Of a stretch of DNA of 64,000 nt, positions 1-8,300 are shown in pieces. The stretch is from Phycisphaeraceae bacterium. Its GTDB lineage: Bacteria > Planctomycetota > Phycisphaerae > Phycisphaerales > UBA1924. The stretch covers positions 124,001 through 188,000 of the forward strand of contig JAHBXE010000002.1 of NCBI GenBank assembly GCA_019636625.1. The letters are read 5' to 3'. Position 1 is the stretch's first letter. Each line of letters opens with the position of its first letter. Below the pieces are notes generated by a model. The model had not been told where the DNA came from. It did no database searches and saw only the letters and a list, made by a program, of their open reading frames with translations. Made by a program: the position numbers and the translations under genes.

Positions 1-87
1 GACCGGATTGGGTGATACCCGCCGATCACTTATCCGGCACTTTCCCGCGGTCGATCCGAGTGTGTTCGACCCCGAGGAGAGCGCTGT

Positions 88-1236
88 ATGCACCGCCGGA
101 CGCTTCTTGCCGCACTGGCCCTTTCGACTTCCACCGCCCTCGCCGCCGATCCGCCCCGCTACTGGGTCGAGGTCGTGGGCGGGCTCGATCCCGGCGCTTC
201 ATCCCCGTCCGGGCTGGTCAGCTTCCCGCTCGGCATGAACAACAACGGGCGCGTGGTCGGGTATTCCGCGACCAATGGCTCGCCCGGGCAGATCATCAAC
301 TGGAAGGGCGGCTTCATCTCCTCCACGCCAACGGTCGCGAACACCAACCGCTCCTTCGGGTCCAAGGTCAACATTCTCGGGCGCATCGCGGGCGCGGCGT
401 ACACCGCCGACGCCGGCGGCGCGATCATCGAGTCGCGAGCCGTCCGCTGGAGGGGGCTGGTGCCCGAGGTGCTGGGCACGCTCGGCGGGCAGACCTCCGC
501 GGCGCTGGGCATCAACGACTTTGACCGGATCGTGGGCTACTCAACGCTCCCGGGGGAGAGCCAGGTTCGCGCGTTCCAGTGGTACAACGGGGTGATGTCG
601 CCGCTCCCGAACCCTTCCGGCGCATCACTCGCCTACGCCTATGACATCTCCAACGCCAATCACATTGTCGGCGTCGTCGGCGGTCCCTCGCCCGTCAAGC
701 CGGTGCTCTGGCACAACGGGTCGATGTACCAGTTGCCGATCCCCGCGTGGTCGCGGACCGGTTCCGCCAGCGCCGTGAACGATTCCGGCGTGGCCGTGGG
801 CAACTACGAGATCAACCAGGCCACGGGCACGTTCGCCGCGGTCGCGTGGATCAACGGCCAGCGGCTGGAGCTGGGGAACCTCGGCGGCTCGTACGCGTAC
901 GCGGTCGCCGCGGACGTGAACAACTACGGGCAGATCGTCGGTACGTCGAACAGCGCCGCCGGCCACACCGGCTTCATCTGGATCAACGGTCAGATGTACG
1001 ACCTTCGCTCGCGGCTGCTGCCCGGGCTAGATGTCCCGATCATTTCCGCGCACGCGATCAACGACCGGGGCCAGATCGCGGCCGCCGCGCTGATCGAGGG
1101 GCGGATCACCGCCGTCGTGCTGACGCCCGTCGGCGCGTCGACGCCCACGCCGGGCAGCGCCGCGGTCCTGTTTCTCGGGGCGGTGGCGACGCTGCGTCGC
1201 CGTCGTCTCAATCCTCGGGAATGTGGTCGCCGGTGA
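88..1236 (+). CDS. HAF-repeat secreted protein with PEP-CTERM-like C-terminus
   Basis: The 382-residue product starts with a signal peptide (residues about 1-19, ending TALA|ADPP). It then carries about seven HAF-type repeats of the form IN/VN-x-x-G-x-IVG (for example INDFDRIVGYS, VNNYGQIVGTS, INDRGQIAAAA). The C-terminus has a proline/threonine spacer (STPTPGS), a short hydrophobic stretch and an RRRR cluster, which resembles the PEP-CTERM-like sorting tails of planctomycetes. It is probably exported and anchored or processed at the envelope; its substrate is unknown. A GAGGAG ribosome binding site lies 8 nt before the ATG. The last 29 nt overlap the convergent ilvE gene, so the end of the reading frame, after the arginine cluster, may not matter functionally. 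Start and class are solid; the role is not known. Confidence 0.8.
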   Translation: MHRRTLLAALALSTSTALAADPPRYWVEVVGGLDPGASSPSGLVSFPLGMNNNGRVVGYSATNGSPGQIINWKGGFISSTPTVANTNRSFGSKVNILGRIAGAAYTADAGGAIIESRAVRWRGLVPEVLGTLGGQTSAALGINDFDRIVGYSTLPGESQVRAFQWYNGVMSPLPNPSGASLAYAYDISNANHIVGVVGGPSPVKPVLWHNGSMYQLPIPAWSRTGSASAVNDSGVAVGNYEINQATGTFAAVAWINGQRLELGNLGGSYAYAVAADVNNYGQIVGTSNSAAGHTGFIWINGQMYDLRSRLLPGLDVPIISAHAINDRGQIAAAALIEGRITAVVLTPVGASTPTPGSAAVLFLGAVATLRRRRLNPRECGRR

Positions 1237-2173
1237 CGATCTCGCGGAACTTGGCCCGCAGCTTCGCCGTGATCGGTCCCTCGCCATCGGTGATGCGGAA
1301 GTCCCCGACCGAGTGAACCGCGATGATCTCCGCCGCGGTCCCGGTCAGGAACACCTCTTCGGCGCCCAGCACGTCATCGAGGCGCATGAGCTTCTCTTCG
1401 CAGGGCACCTTGCACTCGCGCGAGAGCGTGCTCATCACGAACCCGCGCGTCACGCCCTCGAGCAGGCCCGACTGCCCGCACACCGGGGGCGGCGTGTACA
1501 TCTTGCCGTTCTTCACGATGAACAGGTTGTCGCCGGTGCACTCGGTGACGAAACCGTCCGTCGAGAGCATGATGGCCTCATCGCACCCCGCCTCGATCGC
1601 CTCGACCTTGGCGAGAATGTTGTTGAGGTAGTTCAGGCTCTTGATCCGCGGGTCGAGGCACGCGATGGGCGTCTTGGGCCGCTTGGCCACGACGACCTTC
1701 ATCCCCGACTTGTACGCCTCTTCCGGGTACAAGCGGATCTGGTCCGCGATGCAGATGACACCCGCCGTGGGGCACCGGCGCGGGTCAAGACCGAGCGTCC
1801 CGAACCCACGCGTCACGACCAGCCGGATGTACCCGTCCACCAGGTTGTTCGCTTCGATGCACTCGCGCTGGATCCGCTCCATCTCCTTCGGGTTCACCGG
1901 AATCTTGAGCTTGATCGCGTCCGCGCAGCGGTACAGCCGGTTCATGTGCTGCTGGCACTTGAAGATCTTCGACTTGTAGACCCGGATGCCCTCGAACACC
2001 CCATCCCCGTACAGCAGGCCGTGGTCGTACACCGACACCATCGCCTGGCTCTTGGGGAGCATCTTCCCGTTGACGTAGATCAACGGACGGTCCTGCTCGA
2101 GCTGCGGGTCTTCCGCGTGCGAGCGGCCCGCCGATGGGGACTTGGACTTCGGACCTGCCGCGGCCTGTGTCAT
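1208..2173 (-). CDS. ilvE: Branched-chain amino acid aminotransferase
   Basis: This is a fold-type IV PLP aminotransferase of about 321 residues. It shows the family entry motif VYDHGLLYGDGVFEGIR, the PLP-binding lysine in RIKSLNYLNN, the glutamate in DGFVTECTGDN, and a late GTAAEI motif. The reaction is the reversible transfer of an amino group between glutamate and the 2-oxo acids of Val, Leu and Ile. The ATG at 2173 is chosen over upstream in-frame ATGs because GGAGG lies just before it. The N-terminal 25 residues are low-complexity and variable. It is separated from pheT by 73 nt on the same strand and could be co-transcribed. D-amino-acid transaminase is the main alternative, but the VFEGIR motif favours IlvE. 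Confidence 0.88.
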   Translation of the reverse strand: MTQAAAGPKSKSPSAGRSHAEDPQLEQDRPLIYVNGKMLPKSQAMVSVYDHGLLYGDGVFEGIRVYKSKIFKCQQHMNRLYRCADAIKLKIPVNPKEMERIQRECIEANNLVDGYIRLVVTRGFGTLGLDPRRCPTAGVICIADQIRLYPEEAYKSGMKVVVAKRPKTPIACLDPRIKSLNYLNNILAKVEAIEAGCDEAIMLSTDGFVTECTGDNLFIVKNGKMYTPPPVCGQSGLLEGVTRGFVMSTLSRECKVPCEEKLMRLDDVLGAEEVFLTGTAAEIIAVHSVGDFRITDGEGPITAKLRAKFREIVTGDHIPED

Positions 2174-2246
2174 GGGGCGCCCTCCGTTGCCTAAAGACGA
2201 TGATAAGCGGTCCGGGGTTCGCTGTCTCACGGCCCGGCCCGACTTC

Positions 2247-4325
2247 TCAGACCCGGACCGTCGCCCCGACGGCCCGGCCCGTCAGTTCCACCACGGCCGC
2301 CACCTGCGGGTCGACTTCTTCCCGACGGAGTGTTCTCGCCGGGTCGCGGAACCGCATCCGCAGCGTCACCGACTTCTTTCCCGCTCCGGTCTGCTTGCCC
2401 CGGTAGGTGCCGATGAACGCCACGCTCTCAAGCCGATCCACCCCGCCCTCGATCACGGCCCGGTGGATGGAGTCCCACGTGACCGCCTCATCCACGATCA
2501 GCGACAGATCCCGGTCGATGCTCGGGAACGCGGGGAGATTCCCCACTTTCGCACGTGCCGGATAGCCCCGCACCAGGGCGGCCAGTTCCACCTCCGCCGC
2601 TACGACGGGGAACTCCAGGCCAAAGAGCCGCAGCGTCTCGGGCGAGATCAGCCCCAGGGATCCCGCGGGGGATCCATCCAACATGACCAGTCCGTGGGCG
2701 ATGTCCTCGAACGCCGGAGTGGTTGGTCTCTCCGGCCGCACCGTCAGCCGCCCCTCGCCTCCCAGGGTCCGGGCCGCCGCCTCCAGGGCGCCACGCAGGA
2801 GCCGAACACCCAGTTGCCGTTGCTCGGGGCTTGCCGGCTTGCCACGTTCCACGCCCGGCACATCCAGCATCAGCGCCAGTGTTCGCCGCTCCGTGGATGC
2901 GCCGGCATACTGCCCGAACACCGCCGCGGCCTCATAGAGACGGATTCCCCCGCTCACCGTCACGCCCGCATCATCGTTGGCCCGGCGGCAGGCAAGCAAG
3001 CTCGGGATCACGCTGGGTCGCAGCGTTCCATCCGCGGCCCGGCGGTCCCCATGAACCGCGACCAGTTCCTGCCCCGGGGGCAGGAATGGCTTCGCCTGCT
3101 TCTCCGTCACGAAGCTGAATGTGACGGTTTCGTAGAAACCGAGCCCGGCCAGCGTGTGCCCCAGCAGTTGCATCGCCGACTCCGACGCCTGCGGCGGGCG
3201 GACGGCGACACGGATTGTCTCCTGCAAGGGCACGCGATCGAGCCCGTGCACACGGGCGACTTCTTCGATCAGGTCGACTTCTCGCTCCAGGTCCAGCCGG
3301 AAGGCGGGCACGGTGCAACGGAGAACGCCCGCGGCGTCGGGTCCCACTTCGATCGACAACCGACGGAGAACCTCCGTGATCGCCTCATCGGTGATCGGAA
3401 CTCCCATCAAGCCCCGGCAGCGATCGGTTCGAAGGGAGATCGTGCGCCGAGGCGCGGCCGTCCGTCCCGCATCGAGCATGCCGGAGCAGACCGTTCCGCC
3501 GCCGAGATCGGCGATCATCGCCGCGGCCAGATAAGCCGGGTCATCGATCGTTCTCGCATCCACGCCGCGCTCGAAGCGATGGCTCGCATCCGTGCGGACC
3601 TGGTGGCGCCGCGCCGCCCGGCGTACGGCGACCGGGTCCCAGGTGGCCGCCTCGAGCACGACATCCCGGGTGTCAGGCCCAACCTCGGAATCCGCCCCGC
3701 CAATGACGCCCGCGAGGGATTGGGCGGCTCGTTCATCCGCCACCACCACTTCATCCGCGCGCAGCGCGCGCTTCTTCCCGTCCAGTGTGGTCAGAACCTC
3801 TCCTTCACGGGCCAGCCGCACCACGAGCGCCTTCCCCGCCAGCTTGGCCAGATCGAACGCGTGGGTCGGCTGGCCATACAGGAAGTTGATGTAGTTCGTG
3901 ACATCCACCACGTTGTTGATCGATCGCTGTCCGACGGACTCGAGTGCCCGCGAGAGCCAGGCGGGGCTCGGTCCCACCTTGATCCCGCGCACGACGTGGG
4001 CCGTGAACCGCGGGCACAGGTCGGGTATCGAGTTCTGCAGTCGGAGCGCATCGGTGACCGGTTCGCCCCGCTTCACCCTCGGCGGTTCGGGCAGTTCCAG
4101 TCGCCAGGTCCCGCCCCGAGCCGCCATTTCACGCGCCAAGCCGATGTGCGACAGGCAATCACCCCGGTTGGAGGTGACCTCGACTTCGAGCCGGATGTCG
4201 CCGTCGTCCACGACATCCCGAGCGTCGATCGGGAACCCGGCGTCGGTCAGCGCCGCTTCCGCCGCTTCCGCCGTCAGTGTCGGATCGCCAATCAGCTTCC
4301 CCAGCCATCGAACGCTCGCTTTCAT
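2247..4325 (-). CDS. pheT: Phenylalanyl-tRNA synthetase beta subunit, short form
   Basis: The 692-residue product is the beta chain of the heterotetrameric Phe-tRNA synthetase. It starts MKASVRWL. The VTSNRGDCLSHIGLARE motif follows at about residue 50, so the OB-fold tRNA-binding (B2) domain normally inserted there is absent. The B3/B4 region is near residues 105-200 (THAFDL), the B5 domain near 295-370, the catalytic-like core follows, and an FDX-ACB anticodon-binding domain closes the protein (about 600-692, from FPSIDRDLSL). Upstream in-frame starts are rejected because family homology begins at MKASV. A TATCCT hexamer 8 nt before the ATG suggests a leaderless message. pheS is not adjacent. 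Usual bacterial PheT is about 800 residues, so this is a compact form. Confidence 0.9.
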   Translation of the reverse strand: MKASVRWLGKLIGDPTLTAEAAEAALTDAGFPIDARDVVDDGDIRLEVEVTSNRGDCLSHIGLAREMAARGGTWRLELPEPPRVKRGEPVTDALRLQNSIPDLCPRFTAHVVRGIKVGPSPAWLSRALESVGQRSINNVVDVTNYINFLYGQPTHAFDLAKLAGKALVVRLAREGEVLTTLDGKKRALRADEVVVADERAAQSLAGVIGGADSEVGPDTRDVVLEAATWDPVAVRRAARRHQVRTDASHRFERGVDARTIDDPAYLAAAMIADLGGGTVCSGMLDAGRTAAPRRTISLRTDRCRGLMGVPITDEAITEVLRRLSIEVGPDAAGVLRCTVPAFRLDLEREVDLIEEVARVHGLDRVPLQETIRVAVRPPQASESAMQLLGHTLAGLGFYETVTFSFVTEKQAKPFLPPGQELVAVHGDRRAADGTLRPSVIPSLLACRRANDDAGVTVSGGIRLYEAAAVFGQYAGASTERRTLALMLDVPGVERGKPASPEQRQLGVRLLRGALEAAARTLGGEGRLTVRPERPTTPAFEDIAHGLVMLDGSPAGSLGLISPETLRLFGLEFPVVAAEVELAALVRGYPARAKVGNLPAFPSIDRDLSLIVDEAVTWDSIHRAVIEGGVDRLESVAFIGTYRGKQTGAGKKSVTLRMRFRDPARTLRREEVDPQVAAVVELTGRAVGATVRV

Positions 4326-4333
4326 GAGGGCCA

Positions 4334-4339
4334 AGGATA
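4334..4339 (-). promoter_or_regulatory. Candidate -10 element of pheT (leaderless)
   Basis: TATCCT on the minus strand ends 8 nt before the pheT ATG, with no Shine-Dalgarno sequence between. It forms a compact divergent pair with the plus-strand -10 at 4374. Confidence 0.4.
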
Positions 4340-4373
4340 GAGCCCCGCGCCGCGGCATGATCGGTTTCTCCCG

Positions 4374-4379
4374 TATCAT
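4374..4379 (+). promoter_or_regulatory. Candidate -10 element of the lipoprotein gene (leaderless)
   Basis: TATCAT lies 7 nt before the ATG at 4387, the spacing expected if transcription starts at the start codon. This favours 4387 over the in-frame ATG at 4378, which overlaps the hexamer. Confidence 0.5.
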
Positions 4380-4386
4380 GCATCCC

Positions 4387-4959
4387 ATGCCGCGCCCCGG
4401 ACCACGCCGACTCCGCATCTGCTCGTACGTTGGGCTCTCGGTGGCGTTGGCCCTTGGCCTCATCGGAGGGGTGAACGGATGCCGCGCCAAACCGATCGCG
4501 AAGCCGACAACCGCTCTGGTTTCCATACCCGATGAGCGGCCCCCGGATCTTGCCATCGCCGCCACGGTGTTCTCACCCCGAGTTCCTCTTCCCGCCTCGA
4601 ACCTCCCCCGATCCCTCAAGCCCGGTCGATACATCATCGAGGCCGATGGGGTGCTGCGATCGGCGCAGGGTGCCCAAGCGCCAGACTTCCCGCCGCGTAC
4701 ACGTCAGTTGACCCCTCGGCAGATGGACCAGCTCTGGCGGCTCATCCGCGACGCCGGGTTCTTGAATGAGGGAAATCCCGCAATCATCGATGACCCCGCG
4801 GGAACGGTCCGCTCGGGCGATCGCACGACCGCGATGCTGTATGTCAGTTACGGGGGGCGGCGCGTGACGCTCCGACACCTGCTTGACCGCTCGACTCCCG
4901 ATGCCGTCCAAGCGGAGTTGTTCATCGATCGTCTGGCGGAGTTGGCCTGGGTTGACTGA
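4387..4959 (+). CDS. Putative lipoprotein
   Basis: The 190-residue product has an arginine-rich N-terminus, a hydrophobic segment at about residues 13-30 and a lipobox-like VNGC, so it is probably lipidated at that cysteine and exported. The mature part shows no family I recognise. It contains a LTPRQMDQLWRLIRDAGFL segment typical of small secreted planctomycete proteins that compare dose or threshold values, but no function can be assigned. It is divergent from pheT with only 61 bp between start codons. It is followed by a DinB-type gene 91 nt downstream. Confidence 0.75.
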   Translation: MPRPGPRRLRICSYVGLSVALALGLIGGVNGCRAKPIAKPTTALVSIPDERPPDLAIAATVFSPRVPLPASNLPRSLKPGRYIIEADGVLRSAQGAQAPDFPPRTRQLTPRQMDQLWRLIRDAGFLNEGNPAIIDDPAGTVRSGDRTTAMLYVSYGGRRVTLRHLLDRSTPDAVQAELFIDRLAELAWVD

Positions 4960-5050
4960 TCATTCCGGATACGATTGTGGGCTTTTAGTTGTCCAGCCGG
5001 CCGGGACGCTACCCTCTGCCGCGGCATCGAAGGCCAAAGGAAACGATTCC

Positions 5051-5605
5051 ATGGGTTTGAACGGAAGGAAGTGCGGACCCGATTGCGGATGCGGGGTGCA
5101 TCCGGTCGCGGCGGCGGCAACCGCCATGCTGGACCAGTGCGAGGCGTTCATCAGGACGATCCCTTCGGATGCGTACACCGTCGAATCTCGGGCCCTCAAA
5201 GGGGGCACGATCGGCAAGCACATTCGGCACACGCTGGACCACTACCGGGCGGCCTTGGCGGCTTGCACCGGGACGATCATCGATTACGACCGCCGGGAGC
5301 GGGACGTTCCCATGGAGACTGACCCGGAGGCGGCCCTGCGAGCTATCGATGACCTGAGGCGTGCCGTCGAGGGGCTGAAGCGGAGCGATCTCGCCTCGCC
5401 GGTGAGGATCCGCGTCATGGTGTCGGGGGATGGGACCGAGGTTGAGCTGGGTTCGACCCTTGCCCGGGAGCTGGCCTTTGCCTCCCACCATGCGGTTCAT
5501 CACCACGCCATGCTCGGGGCGATCGCGGAGGAAGTGGGGGTGTCGGTTTCCCAAGACTTCGGCAAGGCTCCGTCGACTCTTTCGTATGAACGGGGGATGC
5601 GGTAG
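5051..5605 (+). CDS. DinB-fold protein
   Basis: The 184-residue product has the DinB four-helix-bundle pattern with putative metal-ligand histidines in KHIRHTLDHY (about residue 57) and in a HHAVHHHAML motif (about residue 150). Members of this superfamily bind divalent metal and include thiol transferases and nucleases; which activity applies here cannot be told. The extreme N-terminus is cysteine-rich (CGPDCGCG) and could bind an additional metal. The ATG at 5051 is chosen because upstream in-frame sequence overlaps the lipoprotein gene. The next gene, an NRDE protein, begins 67 nt downstream on the same strand and may be co-expressed. Confidence 0.75.
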   Translation: MGLNGRKCGPDCGCGVHPVAAAATAMLDQCEAFIRTIPSDAYTVESRALKGGTIGKHIRHTLDHYRAALAACTGTIIDYDRRERDVPMETDPEAALRAIDDLRRAVEGLKRSDLASPVRIRVMVSGDGTEVELGSTLARELAFASHHAVHHHAMLGAIAEEVGVSVSQDFGKAPSTLSYERGMR

Positions 5606-5672
5606 CTGCCCGCTACCATGAAGGGACCTCAGGATCCCGGGACCCTGCGAGGAACCCCGGCGTCCGAACTGC

Positions 5673-6467
5673 ATGTGCACGATTTCCGTCATTCCGTTGA
5701 GAGCCCCTGCCGTCGGCGGCGGAGGCGGGGTTTCCAGTTCAGGTTTTCGGATCGTCTGCAACCGGGATGAGGACCGTCGCCGGGTGGCGGCCGCCAGCCC
5801 GAAGTGGCGAGCGATCGAGCGGCCCGGTGTTCCGGGTGCCCGCGCCATCTGGCCGATGGACATGGAGGCGGGGGGAACATGGATCGCCGCGGCAGAGCAC
5901 GGCCTCGCCATGTGTCTGCTCAATCTGAATCCCGAGCCTGCCATCGACCTTCGAGGCGTTCGCGGGCTGCGCTCCCGGGGTCTGATCATCCCTGATCTGA
6001 TTGGGGCGTCGAGCGCCGGCGAAGCGATGAACCGGCTTCAACGGCAGAGACTGGAGCGATTTGCCCCGTTTCGGCTGGTGACGATTGATGGGCGGTCGGC
6101 TCAGCTGAGCGTCGTTGAGGCGGTTTGGAATCGCCGCGAGCTGGTGGTGCAGCAGTCGGGAGAGGGGCCGGTGTGCTTTGCGAGTTCGGGGTTGGGGGAC
6201 AGCCTGGTGAAGCCTCGTCTCCATCTGTTCCGCGAACTGGTGATCGACGGGGACGGCGAGACGCACGACCGTCAGGATGAGTTTCACCGGCACCAGTGGC
6301 CGGACCGAACAGAGATCAGCGTGCTGATGAGCCGCGAACAGGCCCGAACGGTGTCGATCACGACCGTGGAAGCCGTGCCCAATGGCCGGGGCCTGTGGGA
6401 TGTCGCGATGGACTATGAGGCGATTCGGGCGGATGTTGGCGTTTCCCGCGCCTCGGCCGCGCGATAG
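5673..6467 (+). CDS. NRDE (TANGO2) family protein
   Basis: The 264-residue product begins MCTISV and carries the hallmark NRDE segment as CNRDEDRRR near residue 30, followed by GGTWIAA and GLAMCLLNLN. These mark the NRDE/TANGO2 family, which has an N-terminal cysteine reminiscent of N-terminal nucleophile hydrolases and has been linked to haem trafficking and lipid metabolism in eukaryotes. The bacterial role is not established. It lies directly after the DinB-type gene on the same strand. No strong ribosome binding site is visible. Confidence 0.8.
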   Translation: MCTISVIPLRAPAVGGGGGVSSSGFRIVCNRDEDRRRVAAASPKWRAIERPGVPGARAIWPMDMEAGGTWIAAAEHGLAMCLLNLNPEPAIDLRGVRGLRSRGLIIPDLIGASSAGEAMNRLQRQRLERFAPFRLVTIDGRSAQLSVVEAVWNRRELVVQQSGEGPVCFASSGLGDSLVKPRLHLFRELVIDGDGETHDRQDEFHRHQWPDRTEISVLMSREQARTVSITTVEAVPNGRGLWDVAMDYEAIRADVGVSRASAAR

Positions 6468-6560
6468 GCGAACAATGGGGGGCTTCCAGCGGCCCCACAT
6501 CCCCCTTTCCCCTCCCCCGCAGAACCCCCGTGGGGGCCAGAGCGAGTCAGGTCGAGTCGT

Positions 6561-8285
6561 ATGCGAGTGCTTGCGAGCAATCCCGACACCATCGGCGACG
6601 TGCTTCTGCGTCAGCCGATGTACCGAGCGATCCTTGAGGCTGGGCACGACCTGTGCCTGATCATCCGTCCCCTGCTTGATCCACTGATCCGGTCCATGGT
6701 GCCCGGGGCCAGGGTGATCGTGTGTCGGGAACCGCTCTATGAACCCGGGCTCCTGCCGACCTCGGCCAATCTCGATGCCATAGCGGAGGAGGCGAGGCGA
6801 TTTGGGCCGGAGGTCCTGCTCATCGCGCCATTCCAGTGGACCGCCCTTGAGGAGCGTCTGAGCATCGACTTCCCGGGGGTTTCGTGCATTGCGATGACCG
6901 GCAAGCGGTTCATGGACCCGCACTTCGGACCCGTGGCGTCCCGGCTCCGTATTACCAAGTCGGTTCCCGTCGCGGAGGCTGACCCCGAACTGGCCAAGAA
7001 CGCGGCACTGGCGGCCGCGGTTCTGGAGCGGACTCTGGAGCTTCCCGATCCGACGTTGACGCCCGACCCCGACCACCTGGCCCGGGCCGATTCCGAACTG
7101 GAAGGGCTGGGGCTCCAGGCCGGCGGATACCTGGTGGCCTGCGTGGGCGATGCGCGATTCACGCGAGTCCGCAACTGGGAGCCGAGGAAGTGGGCGGCCC
7201 TGTTATCGCACTGGTCCCAGCGCTTCGATCGCCGGATTCTGTTCATCGGCCTTGAGTCCGAGATGGACACGGTGCGGGAGGTCATGGGGCACTTGACCGA
7301 CCCGAGCCGGAGCGCCATCTGGGCCGGGACGACTGATGACAATCTGCCCACGCTCGTGGGACTCATCGCCCGGTCCGCGGCGTATGCCGGGCGCGACACG
7401 GGGCCGATGCACATCGCGGCGGCGCTGGGCCGGCCCGTGCTGGCCGTCTTCGGCGGCGGAACGTGGCCCCGGTTTCTCCCCGCCGTGTCGCCGAGCGTGT
7501 GCCTGACGGTCGAGGTCCCGTGTTCGGGGTGCGGGTGGCAGTGCCATCTCGCTCGTTCGCATTGCATCAAGGATGTTCCGGTGGAGGCGGCGATCGCCGC
7601 GGCGGAGGACCTGGAGTCCGGGCGAGTGACGGGTCGAAAAGTCCGGGCAATTCCGGCGGATCCGGCGTTGCTCGCGAGCATGGCCCGGGCCGGCGCCGAG
7701 GTCGCGAGGGAGCGGCTGATTGAGCTCTCGATTCTGCAGCGCCGGCCGGTGCCCGAGACGCGTCACCTGGAGGAGGCACTGGAACGCGCGCTCAAGAGCG
7801 CGGCACGGGCCGATGCGCTGGGCGAGGAGTTGGAGAGCCTGCGCCGCGAGGCCTCCCGTCGCGAAGCGCTGCTGCGCCAGCGTCTGGCGGCGCAGGAGAA
7901 TGCCGCGGCGGCGAGGGAGGCCGACCTCAAGGCGAGGCTGCGGCTGGCGGAGGAGCAACTGGCCAGGCCGATGATCACGCCGGAGCAGCTGGCCGAGATC
8001 GAAGCGGCGCACCGGCAGCGCGAATCGGAGCTCAACGGGCACCTGGTGCGGGCGTTGGCCGAGCTCAACCGTCGCGAGAGTGCCGAATCGGACTTGCGGC
8101 TCAAGCTGGAGCGGCTGGAGTCCGACCGCAGGACGCTCGGCACGCTCACGCAGCAGCAGGAGGCCGAGGTGGTTGTGCTTCGCGAGCGGGTCAACGACCT
8201 TCTCGCCTCGCGCTGGCGTCGTTACGGCCAGCGGCTGGGGCTGTGCATGAGGCTTCCGTGGGAAAGCCAGAACGGACAACACTGA
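6561..8285 (+). CDS. Family 9 glycosyltransferase with coiled-coil C-terminus
   Basis: Residues 1-345 are a GT-B glycosyltransferase of the heptosyltransferase type (GT9): an N-terminal NPDTIGDVLLRQPMYRA segment, and a C-terminal nucleotide-sugar site YAGRDTGPMHIAAALGRP followed by a cysteine-bearing CSGCGWQC segment. Such enzymes transfer heptose or related sugars to lipid-linked acceptors at the inner face of the membrane. From about residue 400 to 550 the protein is an alanine/glutamate/arginine-rich coiled coil (many EELESLRREA-type heptads), not part of normal GT9 enzymes. It probably mediates oligomerisation or docking with the very large protein encoded 15 nt downstream, with which it almost certainly forms an operon. 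Confidence 0.82.
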   Translation: MRVLASNPDTIGDVLLRQPMYRAILEAGHDLCLIIRPLLDPLIRSMVPGARVIVCREPLYEPGLLPTSANLDAIAEEARRFGPEVLLIAPFQWTALEERLSIDFPGVSCIAMTGKRFMDPHFGPVASRLRITKSVPVAEADPELAKNAALAAAVLERTLELPDPTLTPDPDHLARADSELEGLGLQAGGYLVACVGDARFTRVRNWEPRKWAALLSHWSQRFDRRILFIGLESEMDTVREVMGHLTDPSRSAIWAGTTDDNLPTLVGLIARSAAYAGRDTGPMHIAAALGRPVLAVFGGGTWPRFLPAVSPSVCLTVEVPCSGCGWQCHLARSHCIKDVPVEAAIAAAEDLESGRVTGRKVRAIPADPALLASMARAGAEVARERLIELSILQRRPVPETRHLEEALERALKSAARADALGEELESLRREASRREALLRQRLAAQENAAAAREADLKARLRLAEEQLARPMITPEQLAEIEAAHRQRESELNGHLVRALAELNRRESAESDLRLKLERLESDRRTLGTLTQQQEAEVVVLRERVNDLLASRWRRYGQRLGLCMRLPWESQNGQH

Positions 8286-8300
8286 GAGGGTGCCCACGAG

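Noticed and set aside
2142-4340. Very long plus-strand open frames opposite pheT, and similar ones opposite infB, nusA, the giant glycan gene and others
   Set aside because: High-GC antisense shadows of real genes; translations are arginine/histidine/glycine-rich and match no family.
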